Assembly: GCA_016806645.1 (NCBI GenBank)
Contig: JACSYO010002116.1
Location: 2,227,501-2,291,500 of the forward strand
From: Ophiodon elongatus
Lineage: Eukaryota; Chordata; Actinopteri; Perciformes; Hexagrammidae
Direction of reading: 5' to 3'
Length of the DNA stretch: 64,000 bases
Shown here: positions 27,011 through 41,508 of the stretch, in pieces
Numbering within the stretch: the first letter of the stretch is position 1
How the letters are laid out: each line of letters starts with the position of its first letter
The notes under the pieces: model-generated
Told to the model about the DNA's origin: nothing
The model's input: the letters and a program-made list of their open reading frames with translations, nothing else
The model's database searches: none
Position numbers and translations under genes: made by a program

Positions 27011-30002
27011 AAAAGACAATGCCTTGACTTAAACTTAAGGAAATGTGCTACACTGTATATGGATCTCATAAGGTCAGGAGGTCTTTTCAGGCATACTTTT
27101 GGAGGTTCCGTGTGGTATGTGTTATTGACTACTATCACTCAACTCTACCTGATGAAAATTTGTTAGCATTTACTTCTTTCTACTAAATTTGGTTTGTTTT
27201 AGGGCCACACGGGAGAGGATAGTCAAGATGTACTTTTGATTACATCTATTAAGACATTTATTAAGAATATTTAGCTATTTTCACATTGAATTGCTTGGAA
27301 TAATTTATTTGTACAGATTATTACAGAATTACTTTTTTGTAAACCACTGGCACACATTATCAGTTCCAGTAGTAATATTGTGGGAATATTACACTGCCTT
27401 ACTGTGTGTCTTATTTGGTTACTACAGGCTTCTGTAAACTTAGTGTTGATTACCACACAGACATTATTGGTCCTCGGGGAATATTACAGAGACTGAGAAT
27501 TAGGTTTGCAGCTGCAGACTACTGAAATAACAGTCATCTGTTGATGTTAAATGTAAGCAGTAACGTAACTCGCAACAGGGACCTTATGTCTGGAGATGTT
27601 AGATGATTAACTTAAAGAGAATCAGGCACGTTTATATGAGATGATTACAAACAGATTATTTATTAGTCATTTCTTAATAAAAAAAAGAATAAAACTTGTT
27701 AAATAAAAGTCATGCCATAAAAAGAAAACAAACCATTACATTCTACAGCCTTCATCTCAGATGGCTAGTTATGGATTTCTAAACTGGCCAAGGAGCCCAA
27801 AAGGGAGACCATAATTGAGTCTTATCCCAATAATCACCCTGTAGGTGAACTCCTCCCACCCCAACTGATCATACAGCAGCTGGCCTCATGGCAGCACTTG
27901 AAGGCCAGAGGTCCAGCTACTAATTATGAAAAAATTGATCGCCACTGCTTCTTTTTATTCACTCCACTTAACTTGCGTCTTGCCACTATCTCTCTGTTTA
28001 TATCCATCTCCCTCTCTCTCCCCCCTCGGTTGGGTCGGCACCAGCCTGGGGAGTTTGACAGCAGTTTGCCAGCCTCCCCACCTGGCAGCCAGACCCAGAA
28101 CCTGGACTCAAGGAAACAAAAGCAAAGCCAGAACTCTCCTTATCCAAACACAGAGTCCAGCCCAACGCCAGACAAAACACCAGACTCATTCTTCAGCGGG
28201 GCAAAAATGCACCGCAGAGTCATTTTTCAAGTGCCTATTTGCTGTAAACTTCTGTGAGCAGTAGAAATAACATGACTAAAGATGGTTTACATTAGGCGGT
28301 AAGATATTGTGGCTGGTAGTCATTCGGATAAAAATGCAAATTACTTGAGTCAATTTCCTGCTATTATACACCAAAGTATTATTATCAACAGCCAGTATTG
28401 TCTGTAAGCCTGCAGCTAATAAAGAAACAAAGCCAACAGCTTGACGAACTAAATCTAAACCATGTTCAGTGTGACAGCAGATAGTCTTATCCAGTGGAGG
28501 TCATGTGTTGTTACATCCCTCAAGGGAAGCTTGAATGGACTAAGACTGATATCATCCTTTAGCCAGCGCTAATCACAAACTGGATGATTCTCCAGGAAGT
28601 ATGAAAACTTTTGGCAGAGCTGGCAATAGCGTACTTTGAACCACAAATGGATTACAGATGTTCCAAACTAAAAAGCCTTTTTGGATTCTGACAACAGAAA
28701 TAGAAGTCCTCTTTTTAAATCTAAAAAACTCATAGAAGTACGTGTCTCCTCGGTGAATACGATCTGGTGTTTAATTCTTTCGTTTGGAAGGGCTGATCTT
28801 GGAAAAGCAGCTCAGAAAGCTTCGCTGCCAGATGCTGTGAGTCAGAGTTTTCAGAGGGAGTAGGATCATTTCCCAAATAGAGCGCAAACAATCAATGAAA
28901 GACAATAAATCCCAGCTCAAACTTGTGTTTCTCCTCTTGGGTTTGGAAATATTTTAATTGTTTTTTCAATAACATCACACTACATCAGTTCATTCACTTC
29001 TAATGCTCTATTTTCTGACAGATCGTGTATTCTGGTTTTGTGGTTTCATGGATCTACAACATGCCGGGGCGGTGGACAAAGACGATTTCACTTGGAAGTT
29101 AATGCACTCCCCACAGATTTACTTGTGGCTTGTTTGTGAGGTCGTCCCACACTTTGAAAGGTAAAATTTCCACTTGGGGACTGAAGAGTCATATTAACTT
29201 ACCTGCACTGTTGTGATTTCTTGAATAATTACACTGTGTACTCCACCATCTCGAATCTCTGTTAATATCCCTCTGAGACAGTTTAGTATCCTCACCTCAC
29301 AGAGGAGTGACACACTTTAGAGACTCTCTTTTATCCTGATGTATTTTTCAACTGACGGCAAGGCAGCTCATTCCTTTCACTCTCCTCTTGCCTCTCTCTT
29401 GCTGTATTTCACATCTACTCCCCCCTAGTTGTGTGTGAAAGGGGATGAAATGCTCCTAAATTACTCTAAACTGGTGTGATACATGCAGTGGACGCTCTTG
29501 CACCAGTACCCGCGTCAATGGAACAATAAAACTGCAAAAACAAAAGGAAGTGAGGAAGATTTTCCATGGCACGATGATGTCAGGGCCACAGCAGCGGTCG
29601 CTGAGTTCATAGCGAGCTTTCAGAGAAAACTACTCTGCAGTTGACGCAGAGCCAAAACGGGCTCAACGGGCTTAGGACCAACAGCTGGTTCTGGTTACCT
29701 AGCAACTCCCAAGCTGGGGGCCTCAGTGATGGGATAGTCCCAGAGTGAGAGGAGGAGGGGTCCGAGCCGATAACCCAGCGGGCTTTCTTTGTGGCAAGTG
29801 CAGCAGTGGGACAGGAAAAGCTTGATCTCATGATATCAAATCTTGCCCCCAAAAGGCAACGTGTCACAGGCCACCCAACCTGGCAACCCAAACACGGAGC
29901 GTGAGGTTTGCACCGCGTGGCACGATCGGTGTTTCTCTGCGGCATTTTCCAGGGAGATATCAGAAACACAAACATGCTCGCTGTGGTACTACGCACACAT
30001 AC

Positions 30003-30009
30003 TCACACA

Positions 30010-30066
<57 letters not shown>
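30003..30066 (+). repeat. (CA)n microsatellite
   Basis: About 30 CA units with one CATACA interruption. Confidence 0.95.
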
Positions 30067-30067
<1 letters not shown>

Positions 30068-30848
30068 GACACACAGAGTTTGGCTGCACTTAGCTTCACA
30101 CACACCCACTGATGATAACCATTAATGATCAGTGATTATCCAGGATGTCACAGATTTTGTTGAATTAAAACGTTCAAGGGCATTCGCAGCTCTCGATGCC
30201 AAAGCTCCCTTCTACTCCACTACTGTTCTCTGATTGCTGGTTGTGTATGTCCACCTGCATGCTACTTACAATTAATTAAAGCATTGTTAAACTCTATAAC
30301 TGCGCATACAGATTAACAAGAAACCGGCGCCTGTATTCTTGGGAGTGTCTACTTTCTTCAGTGTGTTTACGATCCCTTGGCATCTGTAGAAAAAGAAGGG
30401 AGGCGTAATCTTTTTTTTGGCAGACTTGCCTCCTCCAGGCCCCCACCGGACCCTATCAGCGCCCGGCTACACCGCCGCCACCCCGGCCTGTTTTTTGTTC
30501 CACTATGCGGACACACAAAGACCTTGTTTGTCCTCCCTCTGCCTGCCCTCCTCCAAACTTATCACCACCCAAACGCCCAGCCAAGAGGGGTGAGGGAGGG
30601 GAGAGATAAAAGGATGAGAGAAAAGGGCAGGGCGAAATTATATGTAGAAGTGTACGAGAGAGTGGAGGAAAAAAGGGGGGCGCACACACACTGACATAAA
30701 GATATCACAGGTTGTGTTGTCGTAAGTGAGAGAGGAGAGCATCCATCCATCGCTCTCTCTTCTTTAAATGCTATCTTTTGTGCGAGTAAGGCCTGGGAAC
30801 AACCAGGGTCCTGAGACAAAAGCAGCTGTCAGTGCTCTCGAGCTATAC

Positions 30849-30954
<106 letters not shown>

Positions 30955-31784
30955 CAGGTTAGGAACATGTATACACACAAACCTGAGAGGAGAGGGAGAT
31001 AAGGCATGTAACCTCCATTTCATCCACACAGGTGAGCACTGACAGTTACAAACTACAGACACAACATCATGAAGTATGAAACACATATCAATCTGCAAAA
31101 TTCCTTACATGTTTCTGTGAAAAATCGGTGTTTACTGCTGGCAACATTGATCACACTAAACAAGCTATTTTTGCGATGTTGACAACTATGAAAAAAATGA
31201 TGAGAAAGTGTAAATAACTTCTTGATTATGATTGGAAGCTCCAAGAGTCCCACTGCAATTGTTTTGTCTCTAAAATTATATTTTTAATGCAATTTTTTCT
31301 ACTCGATACTACTAATTATTTTTATATATTTTTTTCTTCTGATGTTAAAAATGAGCACTGATAAATCCACAGATTTCTTAAAGTAACGAGCGCCACATAC
31401 GTCTTTACATCCACAGTACATGCCTGAATACACATGCTGTGACAGACAGCATTCACACACAGGACCAACCATTAACACTCTCACACTGAGCCACTCGTTT
31501 GCCCATTCTTCTGTGACCTTTGACCCTTCAAATGACGGTCCATCTAATCTCACCTCCTCTCGCTGCTGTGCAGAGTTCTGTGGTTTTAAAGCAAGGAAAC
31601 ACTGACACGCTCACATTGGGGCTGGCCCTCATGTGTGCACACATGCACATGCACATGCACACGCACAAACACACTCGCACACACACACACTGTTTTCATG
31701 ACACACTTCATTGCAAAAACACAAGAGGCTCATTAGCTTTTAAGCCAAATCCAACTCCCTCTTCCCCGACCTCTCGCCATTACC

Positions 31785-31785
<1 letters not shown>

Positions 31786-31868
<83 letters not shown>

Positions 31869-31903
31869 ACAGCTTTTTATTATTACCCTTGATGAGTATG
31901 TCC

Positions 31904-31933
<30 letters not shown>
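31786..31933 (+). repeat. Paired (CA)n microsatellites
   Basis: Two CA arrays (31786-31867 and 31905-31933) separated by 37 bp of unique sequence. Confidence 0.95.
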
Positions 31934-31937
<4 letters not shown>

Positions 31938-32610
31938 GCACAAGACAATTTGAAACATGCTCCTTGCCTGGGAAATGCTGTCTCCACATTCTTCAAATCA
32001 GGAGCTGCACATGGCAGAGGAAATGTGGTGGAGAGGGACAAAAAAAAAGAAAAAAAAAAGGAGAAGAAGTGTGGTTGGGGGTTATTCTCACACAGTATGT
32101 CCTGGGGTTATCCTCTCCTCTCTACCTCCTCCTCCAGCCTCCCTCCTTCCCTCTCTCTGTCTGCTCTTGCTCTCCCACTGCTCGTTTCCAAATCTGTCCT
32201 CCTTCGTCACCTCACCCCCAGAAGCTCCATTTCTCAGACGACTGGTACTCTTGAGCGGGGGTGGAAAAAAAATGGAAGGTGGCACAGGAGGGCAGTGGGT
32301 GAGGGGGAGGACGGGAGAGCGAGAACTACGATAGTCACCCCCCGTGTGGTTAAAGCGGCGTCAACTCCTTTAATCTCCAAAGAGGGGGGAGGGAGAAAAA
32401 AAAATTGGATCGCTACTCGTCTTCAGCCAGCAATCAGCACTTCTGAGCGTCCTCCTCTTTCCGCCTCTTCAGCCAGATCACTCATCTTTTCTCCTCAGCC
32501 TCCTCTCCCCTGCTCTGTCTCCCTCTTCTCTCCCTTCACGGCAGGTTTGGGCTATTCATTCAGACGTCAGGCTCACTCCGTCAGCCTTTTGTTGCGAGTC
32601 ACAGAAAGAC

Positions 32611-32679
32611 AGAGAGAGAGAAAGCGCGAGAGAGAGAGAGAGGAAGAGAGAGAGAGAGAAAGAGAAAGAGAGAGAGAGG

Positions 32680-32748
<69 letters not shown>
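32611..32748 (+). repeat. (GA)n microsatellite
   Basis: About 140 bp of GA repeats with a few AAAG and GGGG interruptions, inside a larger purine-rich block (32590-32900). Confidence 0.95.
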
Positions 32749-32749
<1 letters not shown>

Positions 32750-33997
32750 GGGGTGGGGGGAGAAAAATGGTAAAAGACGAAAAAAGACAGAAAACAAGCC
32801 GGTGCCACAGCTATGCAGAAGAAAAGAAAAGAGGGAGGTAAATAAAAAAGACGAAAGAGAGGGAGAAAAAAATCCTTGAAGAGCACCAGTCACAGCGAGA
32901 GGTGCAGCGCTCCTGGCACACGTACGACTCCCTCTTCCATTCTCTCCGACCTTCCCCTTCGCTCAACATATTTTCCTTCTTTCTTTTTTTTTCCCCCCTC
33001 CCTCCCTCCTTTCCCTCGCTGCCTTTCTGTTTTATTATTTGTGATCCGGCCTTCACGGTCCTTTAAGAGTGCCAGCCCCTTCCCCCTCTCCCCCCCCACC
33101 CCTCTTCTCAGTCTCACTCCGTCTTGCTCAAAAACTCTCCTTCACGATCTCAGTCTGCAATTTTCATCCTCGCTCTTTAACAGGAGTTGATTGGTTTTGC
33201 CTTGCCTCCTTTTCTCGGCTCCAACACAGCGTTCACTTCAATACTTGTCATGCTTCCACAAAGGACCAAGACGAACATGGAAATCCCGAGACACAGGTGA
33301 TGACTGTTTCATACAATGACGAATGCAGAAGCCGAGGTGTGCACTCACATGTGCATGCAACCAGACTGGAAGAGTGGCATGCAAAGACAGGTCAAATGTT
33401 TTACTATCGCACACACATCTGTGATTTTTTTAATTTTTGAGACATCTGTCTTTTTAATAGAAAAATCCTGCAGTTACAAAATGAATCCCCGTATGCAACA
33501 ATATCTGCAACTCTCTACACACCATGACGCGTGTTTTTCAGAGTGGGTGTACTTGCAGACACGAGCACAAAGGATTCCTACTTGTGAACTTATGGTAACA
33601 CTGCTGGAGTCTAATTGATCCTGAGATACAAACACAAGCACAACAACGGGTTTACTACTTTGCAAGTCTGAGACTTTGACGGACGCCTTAAAAAGGATTT
33701 TGATAATGAAGGTTAAGAAGGGCATCCAGGTCGTCATACCTAGACACAACACTGCTTTTGTAGAGGGAGCATGCATTCTGAAATCTAGCATCCGTTACAG
33801 TTCAGTAGTGCAACCATGTTCATAATCAATGGCAAACATTTTGATTGTTCAAGCTTTTCAAATGTAAAGATTCACATATTTTCCTTGTAATGCGTCATAG
33901 TAAACAAAAGATATTTGGTTGTGGATTGGTTGGATGGACAAAAGAGAAAAACGCTATCTGAACATGTCACCTCGGGATATTACAGTATGAGGGACAA

Positions 33998-34095
33998 TTT
34001 TCAGATATATAGACCAAACAATTAATCAATTAATTAAGAAAATAATCAGTAGATTAATCGTAGTTACAAAAATTGTTATAGTTGCAGCCGTAAAA
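33998..34095 (+). repeat. GGGCTGCAACTAA-type element, truncated
   Basis: Contains ATAGACCAAACAATTAATC, GAAAATAATCAGTAGATTAA and ends in TTATAGTTGCAGCC, the hallmark 3' terminal portion of the family. Confidence 0.7.
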
Positions 34096-35003
34096 CTTTT
34101 GTATTAGTGCATGACAGACATGTCAGCAGTATTGTCACATACTGTAGGTAAGACATACATATATAAATTAATGAATAAATGTTCAAAGATCCCATCCAAG
34201 CATTTTTTTAAGACTCATATACAAATGTAAATATGATTTGATAGGATTTTTCCTATGAAAAGGTTTAATTACCTAATTAAACATTCTTACATTTACATCA
34301 CATCTACTCATTTTCAAATCCAAAATCTATGATTATGCAAATATTGTTCATAAATGAATTGTTAGTTGCAGACCTCTGATGACTGAGTGAACAAATGAAT
34401 GAGTTCTACTCTTTTGTTTATTGTAACTGTAAGAAAAGTGACCAAAATCAACAAACTACACTTGTGATATGCTGCTGTATTGTGCATATTGTGTTTATTG
34501 TAGTGTACTGTGTGTATTGGTTGTAAGTTCAACCGGAGTGTCGTGAGTTTAAAGGGCTCCATTGAGGAGGTTTGGTTACAACGTGTAATCAGAGATCACA
34601 AACCGGGCTTGGAGTAAAAAAGCCTCATTCATGAAAAGAGAGCGCTGGAGGGAGAAGGGGTCTACGGTATAATACGACCTCGAAAATTCACCATCCCATC
34701 TGCCTCTTCTGATCTACACGATGTGCTGTTGCCAAATGATTGAAACACGAATGAGGGTGAGAGGAGAAAGAGAGATGGCACAGCTGCAGGTGGACAACAG
34801 ATGTTGAGGCTTTTTTGTGTACTTTTTTTTTTTTTTTTTTTTCAGGGAGGCGATTGCAGCACATAAATTCTTGTTCTCCCATTCACACCCCGTCTGTGCA
34901 TCGCTCCACCTCTCCAACACCATTGCTCTCCTCCACCTTTCTCTTTCTCTGTGACTTGAGCCAACTGGCCTGATTACAGAGAGAGAAAGAGATGTAAAAG
35001 AGG

Positions 35004-35004
<1 letters not shown>

Positions 35005-35055
<51 letters not shown>
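35005..35055 (+). repeat. (GT)n microsatellite
   Basis: About 25 uninterrupted GT units. Confidence 0.95.
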
Positions 35056-35057
<2 letters not shown>

Positions 35058-35549
35058 GAGATGAATGGTGGAAGGCGTTGCTTATTACACCTTTCATGTA
35101 TGCTGCAGGCTTAGACGAATAGAGTGTGGACAGGCATCCATGTAAAAATGAAACCGTGAACAAATTCATGGACAAATATGCACAGAGATACTGAATCATC
35201 CAGCACCTGGCTGCCTTAAGTTTAGCTTCCTCAAATGCGTGTTTTGGCTAAATATTAGAAAAAAACCACTATATAAATTGAGGATGAAATACGGAGTGAT
35301 GGCTGCTCACACACGTACAGACACACATAAATCCTCATCCCTGTGTGAGACTAAAAACACTGTGAAACACAATCCCATTTACAGCCCTGTGTGATCCTGA
35401 ACACGACTGACATGCCTACTGAGAAATGTTTAATATTTTCCTTGGGTGCAAATGAGATTCATCTGCACCTCTAAACATATCCCCTCCCGCCCCCCCTCGC
35501 TTTTGTTAAAACACAGCCAAGCAAAGTGTCAAGTTCTGCAACGCCTGGT

Positions 35550-35551
<2 letters not shown>

Positions 35552-35601
<50 letters not shown>
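35552..35601 (+). repeat. (CA)n microsatellite
   Basis: About 25 uninterrupted CA units. Confidence 0.95.
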
Positions 35602-35604
<3 letters not shown>

Positions 35605-35697
35605 CATGGTCATCTTTGTCTATTCATTCTGGTTTAACACCCGTGAAGATTTCATTTTCTCAAAATGAATAATTCAGGGTGACTCCCCGGTCGGCAC

Positions 35698-35880
35698 CGA
35701 GAGGAGAGGAGGAAAGGAGAAGAAAGGGGAGAATATGAGGTGATAGGAAAGGAAAGGAAGCAAGAGGAGAGGAGAGAAAAGTAAAATGAAGATGAGGAAA
35801 TGAGAGGAGAGAAAATGATGAAGAAAGGAAAGGTAGGAGAGGAGGTAGCAGAACTGTTGATGAGGAGAGTAGGAGTCAGG
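35698..35880 (+). repeat. Purine-rich degenerate tandem tract
   Basis: Imperfect GAGAGGAGAGGA and AGGAAAGGAAAGG units; the + strand is almost all purine over about 180 bp. Confidence 0.85.
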
Positions 35881-36329
35881 ATCTTTAAGGTTCTCATTTC
35901 ACTGCCTTTATTCTCCTTTTTTGTTGACAAATGTTTGAGCATGTAACCTCTTGTATTGGTCCTTCCTCCACCTGTGCACCCACAACCTACAGTTAATCAT
36001 TTCAAGTCTCGCTGAAAGGATGCAGCAAACTGGCCAGAAAGAGCTTTTCGTGTCCATGGTCAGACTTTACCTTTTAAGGTCCAGTTTCTGTTGATGGCAC
36101 CCATACAGACTATTATCTGTATTTTGGTCACACAACTACATCCACAAACAAACAGACACAGAGGTGCCTGGCCGGCAAGCATCATTCACTCTCGGAGGGA
36201 ATTGGGTTATTTATGTTTAAAAAAGAAAGAAAAAAAAAGAATTGCAGGACAAAAAAAAGCAAACTGGAAGTTACTGTTTCAAACACCAAGCTACCCTAAT
36301 TCTAAACTATTTCTCAATTATTCAATACA

Positions 36330-36545
36330 TATATAATTCGATAAAGTATTGATTGATGAAGTCATTTGATAAACAAAAAAAATAACTATTTAATGTGAGA
36401 CTGTGCTGTTATTATATTTGGCAATTAGAAAAACATCATGAGGGTCATCTTTCCCCGTTTTCTGAGATTTTATAGACCTAACAATAAATAGATTAAACCT
36501 GACAAATCAATACAGATAATTATCAGTTGCAGCCTTAATCCAGGC
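36330..36545 (+). repeat. GGGCTGCAACTAA-type element
   Basis: Contains the family blocks TTTTCTGAGATTTTATAGACC and AACAATAAATAGATTAAACC and ends in AATTATCAGTTGCAGCCTTA. Confidence 0.7.
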
Positions 36546-38206
36546 CAAAAAAGTAACCATGACACTGACGGTTCAGGTTTACAAAGCGTTATTTTTTCTC
36601 ATGATAAAAACAAGCCAAATAAAAGCTTTAGGTTGTCCTGCTATCCTCCCCTCCTTCACTTGCTCCAAGAAGCATGACAGAGTTTCCATTTATGTAATCT
36701 CCCGTTTGCACGCCACCGATTTCTAAGACTTTATCGCTGCCTCTAAAGCAGTCAATACTTCAATATACAATCTAAAGCAGCCCTCTGTGCATTTAACTCC
36801 ATTCCTTGGTCGTTCTCGCTCTCTCTTCTCCTCTGTTCTGCTGTTTTTGGTTTGGTTCAATCATCTCCCATCCTCCCACTTTCCTCGTTTCCCTAATTTT
36901 CCTGCAGACGGGCTCTGTAACCCACAACCACAGTAATGAATGAATGTGCTGAGCTGGGTATGACGTTTGTTTAGAGACATATTTCTCCCATTACCTCAAC
37001 CCCCCCCCCCTACCACCCCACCCCACCCAACCCCACCTAGACTCTCTTGAGTTAGGAGAGTGTCAGAGAAAAATTGTTTCCTTCAAAGATTAATTTACAA
37101 AGGGAGGGGAGACAAAGAGAAACTGGGATCAATTTATACAAAGAAAAAGACAAAGAGAAGATGAGAAAATGAGTACTTAAGATTCGTATAGATCAAATCC
37201 TGTGAATGTGATCACAGACTTTATTCACTCACGAGGGAAAAGGAAATCACTGCCTGATATTAAGTGAAACATCTGGGAGGTGAGAGGAACTCTGCACTGT
37301 GCCATAACAGACGCCACACCTGCCAACAGCAGCTTGCACTTGCATACAGACACAAATACAAACAACACACACAGGCTGTGTAGAGTTTGTGATGTGGGAG
37401 AATAGAATATCCCCTATGTTCCTCAACATGGAAACACAGCAGTATCCCTGAGAATTAAAAGACAGGTTTATGATATGGCCATCAGCTTTAATTATTTCAA
37501 CTTTGCAAATTTGGTTTGGCTCTAAATACTGCAACACCCATTAGGCTGGGCCGCCATTGCAATTGGGAACAAAATACTACATCGTAGTCAATCAATTCAT
37601 ACAAAATTGACCCAGAATGAGCGAATTACTTGAGTAAATACTCTCCTCCACAATTATATGTACACAAGCGTGTTACTTTGGTTTTTTAATAAAACAACCA
37701 GATATTTTCTGACACAGTTACTCATCTTTTGTACAAAATATTTAACCAAACGAGTTTACACATCCAAGCTTTGGAAGTACTCCAACTGCCAGGTACTTAT
37801 TATTGTATCCACACCAAGTCAACAGTACTTTTACTTACTTTTTTAATTTGACTTTTTACAGATTGAAACAGACGAGGCTTTACATTTTCAAAGGCACAAT
37901 GACGATAATGTCTTTGTCAATCCTTTGTTGCCCGTAAAACACCCCAATTTAATCAAATGGCTGCATTACTAAAGGTTGTAGTTCAGAAGGAAAAACACTA
38001 TACCAGAGTGAACAGCAGCGTAACAAAACCAACCTTTGACTGTCAGCCCAGATTAAGGCCAAAGTTTGACCCTCAAAGTCTAAATGCAACACTGACAGCT
38101 AGCCTCATCTCCATTGAGGGTCCAAGGTTGACTGACAGCTGTCAACGCCCTCTTTCCCCTCCCCCACCCTGGAAGCAATCATCATCTATCAGTAGCTGGA
38201 CTGTGA

Positions 38207-38231
38207 CTCTCTCTCTCTCTCTCTCTCTCTC
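38207..38231 (+). repeat. (CT)n microsatellite, short
   Basis: About 12 CT units. Confidence 0.9.
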
Positions 38232-41200
38232 AATCCCTCACTCTGTGTAACAACTGCCAGAAGCTTTGACCTGGACCCAGTTAATACATAATCTGCCATC
38301 TCCAGAACTAATACGCCACAACCCTCCCCCATCATCACGCTAGGCCTGAGCAAGAATGAAAAATTGCGGCTTGTATGACATGCAGATCAGAACTGACCTG
38401 TGCCGGCATCAGGTCGCCTAGCCAGAGTCCACGGAAGGAAGCCAACACACTCCGCAGGGTGGAGGTGAAAGAGTGGAAGTCCCACAGTATCATATATGGT
38501 GATTATGCCGGGGTGGGGGATGGGGAGGCCTAGTTAGTCATATAAAGGCGGGGTCTTGCTCAAGGGTATTCCACAAAGCATCATATACTGAGGAGGGCGG
38601 GGACATACCATCTGTATTTACACATGGGCTAGTAGTTTAGAGAGACATTCTTTCTGGTTCTGGGTGCAACTCACTGCCGTAACAAATTAATTGTCTGATG
38701 CTTTCAGAATATCAGGAGTTTAATAACACATTGGATTTTAAGGAATGCAAAAGGCATTATTGCTGCAATATAATGTTATACATTTCAAAATTAAGTTTGA
38801 ACTGAAAGGCTAAATAATATTTTGTTAGTTTAAAATGTATAATTCCTTTAAAAATATGCAAGAAAATGCTTTTATTTTTTATCTATCACCCATAAAAAGG
38901 ATGAATATGATTAATTAATACTTTATTCCTGATGCATTAGCTCAGCCAGCAATGTTGTTAAAAAAGTAGTAACATGTAAATTTGCAGTGTTTTCTGACAA
39001 TGGACCAATCCTTTAACCAGAAACAAATCTGCCTACGATTACCACCAAAACCCACGTTGCCTAGCAACATACAATTTAGAAATATGCTTTCAGAGCAGCT
39101 TTGCGGCTGTGTCCATTAACAGATGAAATTACCAAAGCAACAAATGTCAGCCACATGCAAATGAGGTCTACTCTGCTGACGGTGTGTGTACCAACAATGC
39201 GATGTATTTGTATGTGCAGACTTGAAGAAATCCTTTCAAAAGCATGTGTCCTCCTGTGCTAAAAGCAGCAGTCTGTTTTGACAGTCAAGCAATGGGGATC
39301 TTTTAATATCTGCTCTCTTAGGGCCAAAATATCTGAGAGGCAAGAGAGAGCAATCATGTGTTCCCAGTCTGCCTTGGCCCCCATTTTATTCCATTTCAAC
39401 CTACTGGCAAATGTGAGGTAGTTCACAGAGTCTAGCAGAAAGCCAGGAAGCTGGTCTGAACAAAATGAGAATATCTGTGGATTAGTGCAGCAGTGGAAAT
39501 GGAGGATCTGAAGGATTAAACCCCTCCTCTCTCTTCTCATTACAACCTGTACAGAGAAAATTACACACTATCACAGATCGGCCATCAGCACTGTAATTTG
39601 ATTTTATCTGTCCAGTGATGCTGCTAGTCAGCCTCTGGTGAGCAAGTGTTGATGGAGAAATCAGTCCTTATTGCCCAAAATGTCTGAAATATACTTTTAT
39701 CAGGCCATGGGTGTGAAAAGAAGATAATTTTATGATGCTGAATCAAAGCTTTAATCTGATATGGGTAAATGATTCAGGTGATGACACAATAAGGATGCAT
39801 TAATTGACTGAACTCATTTCATATCAGACTGGAATAAAATAATTTAAAAAATTAAAAGCTGCTGGAAAAAAACTACTCTAAAATGAAAAGTCTGCCTTTA
39901 ACTCAACAGTCAGGTCAGTAGTACACAGTGACAGCAGCAGGACTGATGGAAGGCTGTGTATCCTGATTGGCTGTAAAGACTTTCCAGGCTACTCTGATGC
40001 AACCACCTTATTATCATAATGCAATAAAACATCCATGTTTACAACAAGAGCTTGGGGGCTGTGAAGAGCAGAAAGGACTTCATCAAAAACAGCTGCAGTT
40101 ACAATGATACCAAAGCTAAAGAGCTACATACTGTACAACTAATCCTGCTATCACCATAATGCAATTTTATGAATACTGTAGAGTTTAGGCAGATTAAATG
40201 ATTTTAAGTGTCCTGAGCTTTTTATTTTGCTCCAAGTACTCACCAAGGGCATTCAGTAAGAGCTAAATGAGAAAAATATCTTTGCAAGGACACTGCCAAA
40301 TTCAGTCACACATATTGTTTACACATACAGACATAAACGCCAGGACACTGTCAACCCTACTGCTCACAATATCTGACTTTTCTGATGATAGAAGTCCTAA
40401 TTTGAACTGTTCACACATGAATGCAGCAACTGACAGACTGTAACATGAAGAGAGTGTGCAGTTGTTAAAATTTAAAAGGTATCAGAAAGGCTGCTGACAG
40501 CTGTTCCTCCCAAACCCTCCATACTGCGCCTCATCAATGCTGTTTTGTGTTGTACTTGATGGGGCGATATGTCATTCTGACAAAAGAACCACATGAGATT
40601 ACTGCAATAATAACTTGACACAAAGTATATGGAAGTCTGACAAATCTGGCTCTTACAGAGATAAGCGGACAAGAAAGCGGGATGCAAGTATCGTTTTAGG
40701 ATTGTGGAAAATGTAGAAACCAAAAGTAGGACAGGAAATGGATTGCCAGAATGTCTAAGCATAAGTTATCCTTTTTACGATATTAATTATAATCCTGACA
40801 AGTTTTGGAAAAGAGATAGTCAGACAGCAATTTAGATTTCACTCCACTGGACTAGATGAGAAAAAAGCCACACCATTTATCTATTGTTGATGTAATGAGA
40901 ACAAACACAGGACGGCAAACAAATGACAGCACTGACCGGAAAGATAAAACGATTTACAAAAAGTACTCACTTAACATTCTCATTGTGTTTGAGCTTTCTT
41001 AAGGTCACGCATCATGCATTACACCAGCATCCACATTCAGCTAAATAGATCACAAGCCCCTCGGCTGAATGATGGTTTCACAAACCAGAATACAAAAAAA
41101 AGACTAACTTTGACAGAGATGGTATGCACACCAACGATTCATCACAATGAAGGGTGAAAATACATTTCTGGTTCTCCTTATTTTTTTTAAAGAAAAGACT

Positions 41201-41508
41201 GCAACCCAACACTCAAGTTGTTGCTTTCAGTATACTGAATGGCTCTTAGAAATGTTAACAAAAATGTGAAGGCATGATATGATTCTTAACAATGCAGCAG
41301 CTGTGCTTTGTGGAGCTATTCAAAATAATGAGAGGATTTGAGAAAGAAGTCTGACATAAAGCATGCCAAAAATGAAGAGCTCTTGTACAAAACAATTTTC
41401 TTATCTATTAAAAATATGTGAAACGGCCAAGAGAAAGTGAGACCAAATCTAACAAGAAATTGGACAAATAACCGATGATAAGGATGAAAGGAGAAAAAAA
41501 GGATTTAC

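Noticed and set aside
31520..32254. A 244-codon + strand open frame with His-Thr runs
   Set aside because: It consists mainly of translated CA microsatellites with unrelated ends; no splice-consistent or family evidence.
31950..32879. A 309-codon + strand open frame with Arg-Glu runs
   Set aside because: Stays open because of the GA array and purine/pyrimidine asymmetry; no recognisable domain.
41408..41508. Continuation of the RIBEYE open frame past the donor
   Set aside because: The 33 hydrophobic codons after the GTAAAT donor are intronic read-through; the B-domain joins in phase from 41509 to 22548.
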